Assembly (NCBI GenBank): GCA_965223105.1
Contig: OZ244987.1
Span: forward strand, 2,790,001-2,854,000
DNA from: JABDMH01 sp965223105
GTDB taxonomy: Bacteria > Bacteroidota > Bacteroidia > Chitinophagales > Saprospiraceae
DNA length: 64,000 nucleotides
Direction of reading: 5' to 3'
Shown: positions 9,429 through 16,995 of the stretch, one piece after another
Layout: the number at the start of each line of letters is the position of its first letter
Position numbering within the stretch: the stretch's first letter is position 1
Program-made: the position numbers and the translations under genes
Notes under the pieces: generated by a model
Told to the model about the DNA's origin: nothing
The model's input: only the letters and a program-made list of their open reading frames with translations
Databases searched by the model: none

Positions 9429-11077
9429 TTTTGGATCACTTGCTCTTGGCTTTTTCCTCGATTTAACTGCTTAGAGATCCATAAGATAAAACGATCTACA
9501 TCCAGCACCTTCGAATCGTTCATGGCCTTAATGGTTAAGAACAATCCCAAGGGAAAGAGGATGACACAAGGCAACCAAGCTGCCAGAGCTGCATCCAAAG
9601 AACCACTACGTGAAAGCTTGTCAAACAATTTTGTCAAGATCACAAAAAACATAAAGAAGAAGATGGCAACCAATAGTGGATACCCAAAGCCTCCCTTGCG
9701 TACAATAGCACCCATAGGGGCACCAATAAACAAGAAGATAAAACAGACCATGGCAAATCCATACTTAGAATGAAGTTGGTAGCGATGGCGCCTCAATCTT
9801 TCTTCTTCCGCGACCCTCTTACGGCGAAATTCATAATTCTCATTCTTGGTGTTGCGTACAATATTGCGAAGGTTATCAAGATATGATGCCCTGGTTGATG
9901 TCGAGAAGGTCATCAAAATACTTTCAGCATCAGTTAAGTTCTCGAGGTAGGGCTGATCTACCGTAATATTTTTGATCTTGCCTTGATTCAGTTGATGCAA
10001 TTTTGCTTGCTTGGTGGCCCATCTCCTGTCTTTAATATCCGAGGCTTTATCGTTTTTCTTTGTATTGAGGAATGGCTTTGAAGTCAATTGAGGTTTAAGC
10101 AAGGATTGGGCTGTATTCTCAGTTTCAATGATTGAATCACGGTTTGCTTGGCCCTCGTAATACAGGTAATTGGTTTTTGTCTGAAGATCATTGAGTATTT
10201 CATAGCGCAAATCTACAAGTCGGCGTTGGATTGAATCAATACCGTCACTTAGTTGCTTTGTGCTCAGCATTGCATGGTACGACTTAAAGAGATTTTCATC
10301 CGTTCTCTCCAAATCGAATTCACCCAGATCAAAGGTTTTAGTCCATTCTCGAAAAGATGTCCGAATAAAGGGGTAATCATTGCGTGCTGTTGTAGGTCGG
10401 TTCTTCTGATACTGATGTCCTTCATTCAGGTGCATGATGAAGTAACGCTCATCTTCTGTCACATACATCTGCCCTGACTTTGCCCGGATGATGTTGAAAA
10501 GTGACCGGTTATTCATTTGATCGTCATCAATCATTACATCCTCTATGGTGCGATTATCAGCATGTTTTCTACCAATTCGAATTGAGTATCCCTGAAAATC
10601 ATCATTAAAGACACCACTTTCCAGGTAGAGAGCTGGTTTTTGCTTTTTGATATCATACAATCGAGACCTAAATTTCAAATTGGCATAGGGTATAACAAAA
10701 TCTGAGCACAAATAAGACGATAGAGCGACTAAGGCTGATAAGATCATGCTGGAACGCATGACGCGCATTAGGGGTATACCAGCAGTTTTCAAGCTAGCTA
10801 ACTCATACTTTTCAGCGAGATTGCCGTAGACCATGACACTTGCCAATAAGATCGCTATCGGCAATGCCATGGGAATCAATGACAGGCCCATGTAATAGAT
10901 CATCTCAGCAAGGACCAGGAGCCCAATGCCTTTCCCCGCAATGTCATCGATGTACAACCACAGAAACTGCATCATCAAAACGAACATTGCAATAAGGAAT
11001 GCCATCAGGAAGGGTGGCACAAACTCCTTAAAGAGTAGCTTGTCAATTTGCTTCAATCTTATCCATTTCATCATCAA
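9425..11077 (-). CDS. LptF/LptG family (YjgP/YjgQ) lipopolysaccharide export permease
   Basis: 550 residues. It has the permease architecture of the LPS exporter LptB2FG: three transmembrane segments near the N-terminus (about residues 20-130), a long periplasmic beta-jellyroll and linker region, and three transmembrane segments after about residue 430. It would move lipopolysaccharide from the inner membrane to the periplasmic bridge. The periplasmic part is enlarged by a charged, low-complexity insert (about residues 270-380), common in Bacteroidota members. I cannot tell LptF from LptG by sequence alone. The gene is divergent from the ECF sigma gene and convergent with xseB. Confidence 0.88.
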   Translation of the reverse strand: MMMKWIRLKQIDKLLFKEFVPPFLMAFLIAMFVLMMQFLWLYIDDIAGKGIGLLVLAEMIYYMGLSLIPMALPIAILLASVMVYGNLAEKYELASLKTAGIPLMRVMRSSMILSALVALSSYLCSDFVIPYANLKFRSRLYDIKKQKPALYLESGVFNDDFQGYSIRIGRKHADNRTIEDVMIDDDQMNNRSLFNIIRAKSGQMYVTEDERYFIMHLNEGHQYQKNRPTTARNDYPFIRTSFREWTKTFDLGEFDLERTDENLFKSYHAMLSTKQLSDGIDSIQRRLVDLRYEILNDLQTKTNYLYYEGQANRDSIIETENTAQSLLKPQLTSKPFLNTKKNDKASDIKDRRWATKQAKLHQLNQGKIKNITVDQPYLENLTDAESILMTFSTSTRASYLDNLRNIVRNTKNENYEFRRKRVAEEERLRRHRYQLHSKYGFAMVCFIFLFIGAPMGAIVRKGGFGYPLLVAIFFFMFFVILTKLFDKLSRSGSLDAALAAWLPCVILFPLGLFLTIKAMNDSKVLDVDRFILWISKQLNRGKSQEQVIQN

Positions 11078-11133
11078 ACAGGAGCATGGGCCCTTTTAAT
11101 GTCACAAATTAGTGCAACTTAGTGTAACATTGA

Positions 11134-11141
11134 CAAAGTTA
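11134..11141 (-). promoter_or_regulatory. candidate -7 box for the LptF/LptG gene
   Basis: On the minus strand this reads TAACTTTG, matching TAnnTTTG, about 57 bp ahead of the start codon at 11077. A TTTG on the same strand at 11160-11157 is only 15 bp away, shorter than the usual -33/-7 spacing, so support is modest. Confidence 0.3.
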
Positions 11142-11160
11142 TAAACGTCTTCCCAGCAAA

Positions 11161-11664
11161 ATGAGTTTGGAAACATTTAATGAACAAGTGCTTCCACTTA
11201 AAGATAAGCTGTACCGATATTCCCTACGAATTGTGAAGGACCAACAAGAAGCCGAGGATGTGGTGCAGGATATAATGATCAAGGTGTGGAATAAGCGCGA
11301 TGAGTGGAAAGACTGGTCGAGCATTGAAGCCATGTGTATGACGATGACACGAAACTTGTCTATTGATCGTACACGCAGTAAACACCGGCACACAGATTCA
11401 ATGCCTGATCACTTTGATGCTCCTGATGTGGATCAGTCACCAGCACAGAAGGCTGTGACCAGTGATATGATGAATCATATTCAACAAATCATTGATCAGT
11501 TGCCTGAAAAACAAAAGAGCATCATTCAATTAAGAGAAATCGAAGGATACACCTACAAGGAAATCGCCGAGATGTTAGAGATATCGATAAGTCAGGTAAA
11601 AATCAGCGTGCATAGAGCAAGACTCTTTTTGAAAAAGGCACTGCTCAAAAATCGACAAATATGA
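11161..11664 (+). CDS. RNA polymerase sigma factor, ECF subfamily
   Basis: 167 residues with only the two ECF regions. Sigma region 2 lies at about residues 15-60 (QEAEDVVQDIMIKVW). Region 4 lies at about residues 110-160 (LPEKQKSIIQLREIEG, then the YKEIAEMLEIS helix-turn-helix and VKISVHRAR). It directs RNA polymerase to a dedicated promoter set. The next gene starts inside its stop codon (ATGA) and encodes a likely membrane-anchored partner. Two DUF4252 genes follow on the same strand, so they are probable targets or co-regulated products. Confidence 0.93.
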   Translation: MSLETFNEQVLPLKDKLYRYSLRIVKDQQEAEDVVQDIMIKVWNKRDEWKDWSSIEAMCMTMTRNLSIDRTRSKHRHTDSMPDHFDAPDVDQSPAQKAVTSDMMNHIQQIIDQLPEKQKSIIQLREIEGYTYKEIAEMLEISISQVKISVHRARLFLKKALLKNRQI

Positions 11665-12128
11665 CTGAAGATCAAGTAAAGAGGTTGCTAGATAAATATT
11701 GGGATGGTGAATCCTCCTTAGAAGAAGAGAATGCTTTACGCCAGTACTTCACACATGGCGATGTTGCTGAGCCATTCAAAGTGTACGAACCATTGTTTGC
11801 TTTTTTTTCCGACGCTCGCTCCGTTAAAATGAATGGTACTATACCAGCGATTATCCATACATCCAAAACCCGAAAAATGTATTCGGCCTGGATTCGGGCG
11901 GTGGCTGCGATAGCGGTGATCACTATTGGTGCGTTCTATTTCCTTCAGACCAATGGGACTCAAACCGTATCTCCACATGCATATGAGGATACTTATGAAG
12001 ATCCAGAGTTAGCGTATCAAGAATTTAAGAAAGCAATGATGTTCGTGTCTGAAAAGATGAATAAGGGTGTAAATACCGCACAACAAGGCATTGATAAGAT
12101 GGAACCACTTGTTGACATCCTTAATTGA
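11661..12128 (+). CDS. putative anti-sigma factor, single-pass membrane protein
   Basis: 155 residues. The N-terminus (EDQVKRLLDKYWDGESSLEEE) has the character of the short sigma-binding segments of Bacteroidota anti-sigma proteins, where a WxGE/SLEEE-type stretch is common. A single transmembrane helix spans about residues 85-105 (AVAAIAVITIGAFYF), followed by a charged C-terminal part that would be periplasmic. It overlaps the sigma gene by 4 bp. The anti-sigma role is inferred from position and topology; no zinc-binding (ZAS) HxxxCxxC motif is present. Confidence 0.65.
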   Translation: MTEDQVKRLLDKYWDGESSLEEENALRQYFTHGDVAEPFKVYEPLFAFFSDARSVKMNGTIPAIIHTSKTRKMYSAWIRAVAAIAVITIGAFYFLQTNGTQTVSPHAYEDTYEDPELAYQEFKKAMMFVSEKMNKGVNTAQQGIDKMEPLVDILN

Positions 12129-12171
12129 TTGATAAACTAAATCTTCCGATAATTTATAAAAAGAAAGATAA

Positions 12172-12687
12172 ATGAAAAATATATGGTTATGTATGGTCTT
12201 ACTGTCCGTAAGTTTTTCCATGGTCAACGCCCAAAATAGTGCCGTTCAAAATTTCTTCGAGCGCTACGAAAATGATCCTGAATTCACCGTTGTAGAAATT
12301 AGTCCAAAAATGTTTGAACTAATGGCCAGGTTGGACGTGGAGGATGAAAATGCAGAACTGGACAAATTGATCACAACAATTACAGGACTAAAGATTCTGA
12401 TAAAGGAAGGATCGGGTATTGAGCTGTACAATCAGGCCTTCAAGGAGTTGAGTCAAGTGAAGTTCGAGGAGCTCCTAAAGGTGAGAGATGAACAGGAGAA
12501 CATTAGATTTATGGTGCACGAAGACGCGAATAAGATCATCAATGAATTAATTCTTCTGGTAGGTGGTGACAGTACTTTTGTTATGCTTGACTTAACTGGA
12601 AACATTGATTTAAAAACCATTGGAAAATTAGGCAAAGCAATCGATGTGCCAGGTACCGAGCACTTGGAAAAACTCGATAAGAACTAG
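12172..12687 (+). CDS. DUF4252 domain exported protein (first copy)
   Basis: 171 residues. A signal peptide (MKNIWLCMVLLSVSFSMVNA, cleavage likely before QNS) is followed by one DUF4252-like domain: FxxxYxxDPEFTVVEISPKMF, a central ITGLKIL strand, and a C-terminal LTGNIDLKTIGKLG segment. DUF4252 proteins are small periplasmic or outer-membrane-associated proteins of unknown function found almost only in Bacteroidota, often behind an ECF sigma factor as here. The gap to the preceding gene is 43 bp. It is a distant paralogue of the next gene. Confidence 0.85.
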   Translation: MKNIWLCMVLLSVSFSMVNAQNSAVQNFFERYENDPEFTVVEISPKMFELMARLDVEDENAELDKLITTITGLKILIKEGSGIELYNQAFKELSQVKFEELLKVRDEQENIRFMVHEDANKIINELILLVGGDSTFVMLDLTGNIDLKTIGKLGKAIDVPGTEHLEKLDKN

Positions 12688-12743
12688 ATTTCACAAGCAC
12701 TGCACTCAACAACCCTTTTTCCTACCAATAAATAAGAAACACG

Positions 12744-13208
12744 ATGAGAACCTGTATGATCTTCTTGACTTTGGCCGTGCCTTTATCCCTAAGTGCTCAG
12801 TATTCAGTTGTTGATGATTTCTACCACGCCCACAGCCACAGCGGAAACGCGGTTAGCCTCAACATCGGAAACCTTTTACTGACCGCTGGTAGTTGGTTTG
12901 TGGAAGAGCCGGATCTGAAAAAGATCATCAGAAGATCTCGACGGGCAAAGATCTTATACTCAGAGGACAAAGAATTTGTGACTCAAGCAGAGATTGATTT
13001 TCTACAGGATCAAATTCATCGAGATGATTTTGAGAAACTTGTCTACCTCCGTCATAGTGGAACCCGGATAAACCTTTATGCAAAGGAGTATCGTGGCTTT
13101 GTTCGGAACATAGTCTTTCTCCTTAACGAACCCGGTGAATTTGCCATGCTTAGTTTAGATTGTAAGTTTAAGATGGAGGAGATTCAAGACTTGTTGCAGG
13201 CCTTATAG
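12744..13208 (+). CDS. DUF4252 domain exported protein (second copy)
   Basis: 154 residues. Signal peptide (core IFLTLAVPLSLSA, cleavage before QYS), then a DUF4252-like domain ending with MLSLDCKFKMEEIQDLL, which aligns with the end of the first copy. It lacks the lipoprotein cysteine and any obvious catalytic motif. It ends the sigma/anti-sigma/DUF4252/DUF4252 run. The last cistron is followed by a hairpin about 150 bp downstream (13359-13382). Confidence 0.8.
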   Translation: MRTCMIFLTLAVPLSLSAQYSVVDDFYHAHSHSGNAVSLNIGNLLLTAGSWFVEEPDLKKIIRRSRRAKILYSEDKEFVTQAEIDFLQDQIHRDDFEKLVYLRHSGTRINLYAKEYRGFVRNIVFLLNEPGEFAMLSLDCKFKMEEIQDLLQAL

Positions 13209-13358
13209 GAGTGATCACAATTGCCGTTAATCGAAGTATTGTGGGTCCGACTCCAATACTAGTGTTTCATTCAAAAAATATCTAATACTATTGGCATGCT
13301 ACTTTCCGACATCTCTTCATCGTCAAAAGCCTCACATAGTTACGCCAATGCTTGCCTG

Positions 13359-13382
13359 CCCGACTGAAGTCATTCAGGCGGG
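13359..13382 (+). terminator. GC-rich hairpin, possible terminator of the sigma/DUF4252 operon
   Basis: CCCG-A-CTGAA pairs with TTCAG-G-CGGG around a GTCA loop: 9 pairs with one A-G mismatch. It is followed by GTTTCGCCTCTT, a weak T-rich tract, so intrinsic termination would be inefficient. It could equally be a REP-like palindrome. It lies about 150 bp past the last stop. Confidence 0.35.
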
Positions 13383-13565
13383 GTTTCGCCTCTTCGATCT
13401 GTCAAAAACTAGCTGCCCCACTAATATCATATACTTCTTGAATGAAGCACTAGAGGTATTTTGTTAAGAGATAGTGATCACGAAGCCGGAATAATTTATG
13501 TAGTGTTAGATAGGTCCAGCAAAATGAATAGCCAGATCCAGGTTTCAGGGTAAGCGGCAAATCAC

Positions 13566-13573
13566 TAATTTTG
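13566..13573 (+). promoter_or_regulatory. candidate -7 box of the THX gene
   Basis: TAATTTTG matches TAnnTTTG, with GTTTC at 13543-13547 standing where the -33 element is expected (18-bp spacer). It lies 23 bp before the start codon. Confidence 0.45.
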
Positions 13574-13596
13574 CATCCCAGTAAGAGATATTAAAT

Positions 13597-13749
13597 ATGG
13601 GAAAAGGAGATAGGAAAACTCGCAGAGGTAAAATTTATCGGGGTTCGTACGGCAATACTCGACCTAAGAGCAGAGGCAAGGACACCAAGGTTGAGGAGCC
13701 TAAACCAAAGAAAGAAACAAAGAAGAAGGGCCGCACTAAAAAGTCTTGA
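13597..13749 (+). CDS. 30S ribosomal protein THX
   Basis: A 50-residue, strongly basic protein. It begins MGKGDRKTRRGKI and continues with the YRGSYGNTRPK segment, which is the hallmark of the small THX protein that sits in a cavity at the top of the 30S head. The C-terminal half is a Lys-rich tail (KPKKETKKKGRTKKS) longer than in Thermus, as is common in Bacteroidota. ATG at 13597, TGA at 13747-13749. It stands alone with its own promoter-like box. It is easily missed because of its size. Confidence 0.88.
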   Translation: MGKGDRKTRRGKIYRGSYGNTRPKSRGKDTKVEEPKPKKETKKKGRTKKS

Positions 13750-14177
13750 TTAAGAACTGCTTTCTCTAGTCACTTCCGGGGTATGATTTTCTAGGTGAGA
13801 ATTCAATGCTATGCAACTGGTTTTCATCATCTTGAGCTGGTATGGTACCAGATATCATGCCAGTCCAACCTGGCATCCGTTAGCAATATGACTGCCCTTC
13901 CTGCTTCATTCAAAGTGAATACTAGATCCTGGTGGCATAGCTCACGGCTTGGCGATCTTGCCTTCCTTCATTCCGATTTCGGTTTTTTTCCGGTGCTTAT
14001 CGTCGTCGGTTGCATTGTCACCAAGCGAGAAAGACATAGCATTTCTTCCTATATGTGATGCAGGTAGACCAATGATCTGCCTTTGTCGATATCCCCGAGA
14101 GTAGTGAATTATATTGATGGTCAGGCTGTTGAAAATGCTATATTTGTCATTATCGAAATGAATGTTGGCCATTAGAG
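13750..14177. other. 428-bp intergenic region between THX and the coiled-coil gene
   Basis: No gene is convincing here. A 31-codon minus-strand frame from ATG 14037 to a stop at 13942 encodes a charged peptide (ends KEGKIAKP) that might be a real microprotein, but I have no supporting homology. A promoter-like box for the next gene lies at 14139-14146. Confidence 0.4.
14139..14146 (+). promoter_or_regulatory. candidate -7 box for the coiled-coil/PspA-like pair
   Basis: TATATTTG matches TAnnTTTG, 32 bp ahead of the ATG at 14178. A TTG at 14114-14116 is the best -33 candidate (22-bp spacer). Confidence 0.4.
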
Positions 14178-14729
14178 ATGAGTATCAAAGTATCAGAGAT
14201 GTTTGAAGGTTTAGATAGGCTCGATCAGAAATCGGTTTCTTTTCTGTTAAAGGCTATAAAAGAGAACAACCTGCCCGGATTTGACTACCTAGAGTTCAAG
14301 CAATCATTGCAGGCATTAAAAGCGATGAACATAGACATTACCACTGCCATTAAATCTGCTTTCACCACTGGAAGTACAGTTGGTTTGACAAAGTCGAAAT
14401 TGATTGCATCAGCCGAACATTACAAGAAGGTCTTGTTAAAGGAAAAGCAGCAGTTTGATACGGCATTGCAGAAGCAAATGACGCAACGGGTACATGGTAA
14501 GAAGGAGGAAAAAGAGTCGCTCACCAAAAGAATTGCATCTTACAGAGCAAAGATTTCCGAGCTTGAAAATGAAATTATTTCCTATCAAGAGAAGCTTGCC
14601 AAAGCGGATGGAGAAATCAAGAGTGCTAAAGGAAAAATTGAACAGACAAAAAATAAATTTGAAAATACATTTGATGATTTCATGGGGCAAATAGACCATG
14701 ATATCGAATTACTTAAGGATATCTTGTAA
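14178..14729 (+). CDS. coiled-coil protein of unknown function, neighbour of the PspA-like gene
   Basis: 183 residues, no signal peptide, so cytoplasmic. The N-terminal half (about 1-75) is a compact helical segment. From about residue 80 to 175 it is a long charged coiled coil with a break around VHGKKEE. I do not recognise a family. It precedes the membrane-anchored PspA-like gene by 151 bp on the same strand. Because both are dominated by long helices, a joint coiled-coil assembly is plausible; this is inference from context only. Confidence 0.7.
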   Translation: MSIKVSEMFEGLDRLDQKSVSFLLKAIKENNLPGFDYLEFKQSLQALKAMNIDITTAIKSAFTTGSTVGLTKSKLIASAEHYKKVLLKEKQQFDTALQKQMTQRVHGKKEEKESLTKRIASYRAKISELENEIISYQEKLAKADGEIKSAKGKIEQTKNKFENTFDDFMGQIDHDIELLKDIL

Positions 14730-14880
14730 GGATCTGCAATCGACTCCAACACAATGGTCACCGTTAAAGTCTCGGATGCAAAGGAATTTATTTGATCCTA
14801 GTAATTCCGAATATCGTTGACAATCAATAAATCAATAGGTCCTGCAGCTTCCTTGGCAATTAAATTAAAAGGGATAAATA

Positions 14881-15903
14881 ATGACAGATTTTAATTCAGT
14901 TCCAAGCACAAAACCAAAGTCTTTTTGGAAGCGTCCGGAAGGTATTACTGGCACTTTGTTTCTGTTGGCACTCATTTTAGGAGGTGGGTATTTGCTGGTG
15001 CAAGCCTTGCCTACTTTAATAGCACTAATGAGCAATGTGTTATACTTGGCGGGAATGCTCTTGGTATTAGGTGCTATTGTATACATGGTATTAGATCCGA
15101 AGATGAGGAACTTGGTTTGGTACATGTACAAAAGTGTGATGCGTTGGATAACTGGTATTTTCGTCACCATAGATCCGATCGGAATTTTAAAGAACTACGT
15201 TGAAGATTTGCAGGATAATCTCGCAAAAATGAGCAAGCAAATCGGATCTCTAAGGGGGCAAATGCGTAAGTTGAAAACGATCATGGAGGAGAATGACAAG
15301 GAAATCAACAACAGCATGCTGATCGCTAAGAAGGCCAAAGAACAGGGCAATGACAAGCACATGCTCCTCAATTCGAGAAAGGCTGCTCGTCTTAAAGACA
15401 GCAATGAAAAGTACCAAGCTCTACACAATAAGATGACCGTATTGTATAGGGTGCTTAACAAGATGTACCAGAATTCGGAAATCTTATTGGAGGACACCAA
15501 GGACCAGGTCAAGCTAAAGGAGCAAGAAAGAAAAGCCATCAGAGCCTCCCACAGTGCCATGAAGAATGCTATGGATATCATATCAGGCAGTGGCAGTAAA
15601 CGCGAGATGTTTGATCAAGCACTTGAATCCATTGCCGACGATTTGGCCAACAAGGTTGGTGAGATGGAACGATTCATGGAGATGTCCAGCAATTTCATGG
15701 AGTCAGTTGATCTCCAAAACGGCGTCTTTGAAGAAGAGGGTCTAAAGATGCTCGAAAAGTGGGAAAAGGAAAGCACGTTGATGTTACTCGGAGAAGGACA
15801 ATCCGCCTCAAGCGACGATATGTTGGATTTAAACGTACCGCAGAAAGAAAAAATCAAGCGGTCAGATGGTTCGTCAGAAGGTTACGAGGGTCTGTTTGAC
15901 TAA
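14881..15903 (+). CDS. PspA/Vipp1 (IM30)-like protein with two N-terminal membrane helices
   Basis: 340 residues. Two transmembrane helices lie at about residues 22-46 and 50-71. From about 95 to 305 there is a long helical domain with the features of PspA/Vipp1, the bacterial ESCRT-III-like membrane-remodelling family: an opening DPIGILKNYVEDLQDNLAKM (compare the family's DP/pxkml...i.eme..l), regular heptads, an alternating basic/acidic helix hairpin, and a helix with ERFMEMSSNFMES. Canonical PspA has an amphipathic helix instead of true membrane spans. The tail (about 310-340) is acidic and disordered. The role in membrane maintenance or stress is inferred from fold resemblance; the assignment should be tested by profile search. 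Confidence 0.6.
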   Translation: MTDFNSVPSTKPKSFWKRPEGITGTLFLLALILGGGYLLVQALPTLIALMSNVLYLAGMLLVLGAIVYMVLDPKMRNLVWYMYKSVMRWITGIFVTIDPIGILKNYVEDLQDNLAKMSKQIGSLRGQMRKLKTIMEENDKEINNSMLIAKKAKEQGNDKHMLLNSRKAARLKDSNEKYQALHNKMTVLYRVLNKMYQNSEILLEDTKDQVKLKEQERKAIRASHSAMKNAMDIISGSGSKREMFDQALESIADDLANKVGEMERFMEMSSNFMESVDLQNGVFEEEGLKMLEKWEKESTLMLLGEGQSASSDDMLDLNVPQKEKIKRSDGSSEGYEGLFD

Positions 15904-16094
15904 AAGGGATAGATCAATGCAAGCCCTTAGCTTGACTAGAATATCCATTACATACACAAGGTAATTTTCGGTGTTTGAGCCACATGAACTCAACAATGAG
16001 TTTTTAGTGATACGGTCATTGTTGATCCAGCACAATGGTCAATATTCGTCTCGTCATGACCCGGCCATGAGAGATTCTTGTGAGCCGATCAGCA

Positions 16095-16988
16095 TTACTT
16101 TGACATTACATACTCAAAGATTTTTTTGGATAGACCCGCCAAGACTGCAGTACCATGATCGAAATCAGCCAATTCTTTGGATAGAAGTACCAGCACATAA
16201 GTCTGACCATTCGGGGCAAAAACGATACCGGAATCATGGTGAACCCCACTAATCACACCTGTCTTGTGGGCTACTTTCACTTCTTCAGGTAAGTGAGCTG
16301 GAATGATATCATCAAATCTCTGTTCCATCAAAATGTTGATCATCGCTTTCGAGTCGTGGCTTGACACGATTTCCTCTCGTGCTAGGGCTGAGAAAATTAT
16401 ACTCAGATCCATAGCGGTGGTGGTATTATTGAGTCCGGCCCGAAAGGCCTTAATGTCTTCTACACCTCGTCTCACCTCAATATCTTGGGCTCCTAGTTCC
16501 CTCATTGTCTTTGTGACTTCCTTAGCATCTAGGAGGTCAATGATCAAGTTCGTGGCCAAGTTACTACTGACAATGATCATGTCGTAAATGAGGTCCTGTA
16601 TGGTTTTCTTGCTTCCGATCAAGGGGTAAAGTGACCTTTCACTATCATCTTCAGCCGATAATTGATAGATGCTACTATCTACGATACTATAAAAGTGATT
16701 CTTTATCTGTACGGAATCTGATAAATTAAATTTTCCCTCATGTGCCTGGGTAAAGGCTTCGATCATGACAGGAGTCTTCATTGTGCTGGCAGCGTGAAAC
16801 TCTTCATGACCATTGATGGCAAACTCCTCTCCAGTGCTCAAATTGTGATAAGTCACCGCAAATACACCCTTTTCTCTTAGGAGTATGTCAGTGATTTCTT
16901 CCTCCAGCGCTTCCAAGGTCTGTGGATTTCCACAGCCACTAAGAAGGGTCACCATGATTACCAAGAGAAAGTATTTTAGAAAACACAT
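16095..16988 (-). CDS. class A beta-lactamase-fold serine hydrolase, lipoprotein
   Basis: 297 residues. The N-terminus is a lipoprotein signal (LLSGC, lipidated Cys19). The penicillin-interacting motifs are present: SxxK at S68-TM-K71, SxN at S140-S-N142, and K241-T-G243. In true class A enzymes the omega loop has Glu166-x-x-Leu-Asn170. Here the matching stretch appears to be VE176DIKAF, keeping a Glu but lacking the Asn partner. It may therefore be a weak beta-lactamase, a D,D-peptidase-like enzyme, or an esterase. Membrane-anchored in the periplasm or outer membrane. It lies 7 bp downstream of the tRNA nucleotidyltransferase gene. Confidence 0.82.
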   Translation of the reverse strand: MCFLKYFLLVIMVTLLSGCGNPQTLEALEEEITDILLREKGVFAVTYHNLSTGEEFAINGHEEFHAASTMKTPVMIEAFTQAHEGKFNLSDSVQIKNHFYSIVDSSIYQLSAEDDSERSLYPLIGSKKTIQDLIYDMIIVSSNLATNLIIDLLDAKEVTKTMRELGAQDIEVRRGVEDIKAFRAGLNNTTTAMDLSIIFSALAREEIVSSHDSKAMINILMEQRFDDIIPAHLPEEVKVAHKTGVISGVHHDSGIVFAPNGQTYVLVLLSKELADFDHGTAVLAGLSKKIFEYVMSK

Positions 16989-16995
16989 GCTCGCT

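Larger units (their letters stand above)
13209..13596. other. 388-bp intergenic region between DUF4252 copy 2 and the THX gene
   Basis: I see no convincing coding frame. The region holds one GC-rich hairpin (13359-13382) and, at its far end, a promoter-like box for the THX gene (13566-13573). The rest shows nothing I can name. Confidence 0.5.

Noticed and set aside
11131..11144. A TTGACA and nearby TATAA resembling an E. coli promoter between the LptF/LptG and sigma genes
   Set aside because: The two elements are almost adjacent, far short of the 17-bp spacing needed, and Bacteroidota do not use this consensus.
13795..14058. An 87-codon plus-strand frame after the THX gene
   Set aside because: Starts with GTG, has a low-complexity hydrophobic mix and no homology I can recognise; likely chance.
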